22,084 nt of DNA from an uncultured Candidatus Saccharibacteria bacterium (GTDB taxonomy: Bacteria > Patescibacteriota > Saccharimonadia > Saccharimonadales > Saccharimonadaceae). A model generated the notes under the pieces. The model made no database searches. It had not been told where the DNA came from and saw only the letters and a program-made list of their open reading frames with translations. Shown here one piece after another: positions 22,068 to 22,084 of the stretch (position 1 is its first letter; every line of letters starts with the position of its first letter). The stretch covers positions 1-22,084 of the forward strand of contig CAOLNK010000009.1 in the NCBI GenBank assembly GCA_948477625.1. The letters run 5' to 3'. The position numbers were made by a program, and so were the translations under genes.

Positions 22068-22084
22068 CTAAACATGGGTCACTG

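Noticed and set aside
21821..22075. A second minus-strand frame of 84 codons over the FISUMP fragment.
   Set aside because: Its residues show no family resemblance, while the overlapping frame has clear FISUMP tail motifs.
21813..22084. Template or variable repeat of a diversity-generating retroelement.
   Set aside because: No reverse transcriptase and no second copy of the repeat is visible in this window, so the claim cannot be supported.
1..22084. CRISPR array, insertion sequence or prophage.
   Set aside because: No regularly spaced repeats, transposase, integrase or phage structural gene was seen on either strand.

Overview
The window looks like a chromosomal segment of a reduced, Gram-positive-type bacterium of the Candidate Phyla Radiation, most likely Candidatus Saccharibacteria (TM7). 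I infer this from the gene mix: a fermentative L-lactate dehydrogenase, lipid II recycling genes (MurJ, UppP), a sortase, a DUF2207 surface protein, a secreted DUF1524-type nuclease, and a FISUMP-like surface-protein fragment. Packing is very tight, and many -10 boxes lie only 6-10 nt before the start codon. UGA and UAG both act as ordinary stops, so the standard code applies.

Layout. Positions 1-430 hold a shrunken HD-hydrolase remnant and a tRNA-Cys on the minus strand. Positions 430-8012 (plus) carry lactate dehydrogenase, a DUF2207 membrane protein, seryl-tRNA synthetase with MurJ, UppP with a tiny ATPase-fold protein, and a sortase. A Na+/Ca2+ exchanger (minus) meets the sortase stop to stop and is divergent from a CapA-like/serine hydrolase pair. 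Positions 11526-14274 (plus) hold an unknown two-TM protein, a transglutaminase-like protein, a secreted HNH nuclease and a CYTH protein. Positions 14309-16982 (minus) hold a tandem S-adenosylmethionine-decarboxylase-like protein, a processive family 2 glycosyltransferase and a CmpB-type permease gene cut by an amber codon. Positions 17029-18846 (plus) encode a C45-like Ntn hydrolase and an SDR oxidoreductase.

The most striking region is 18862-21796. It is a self-contained unit with a consensus promoter (TTGACA, 17 bp, TACAAT), four tightly packed genes and a strong terminator. The genes encode (1) a membrane-anchored coiled-coil protein whose C-terminus resembles an E2 (UBC-fold) domain, (2) a JAMM/JAB metalloprotease with every catalytic residue, (3) a ThiF/E1-type adenylating enzyme, and (4) a 79-residue protein that reads as a beta-grasp, ubiquitin-like modifier. 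Together this looks like a complete prokaryotic ubiquitin-like conjugation cassette (E2-DUB-E1-Ubl) with the E2 tethered to the membrane. Its three downstream genes all have strong GGAGG ribosome binding sites, unlike the many leaderless neighbours. The window ends with a minus-strand fragment of a FISUMP-like surface protein interrupted upstream by a stop codon.

All functional calls come from motifs read by eye. No database search or structure prediction was run.
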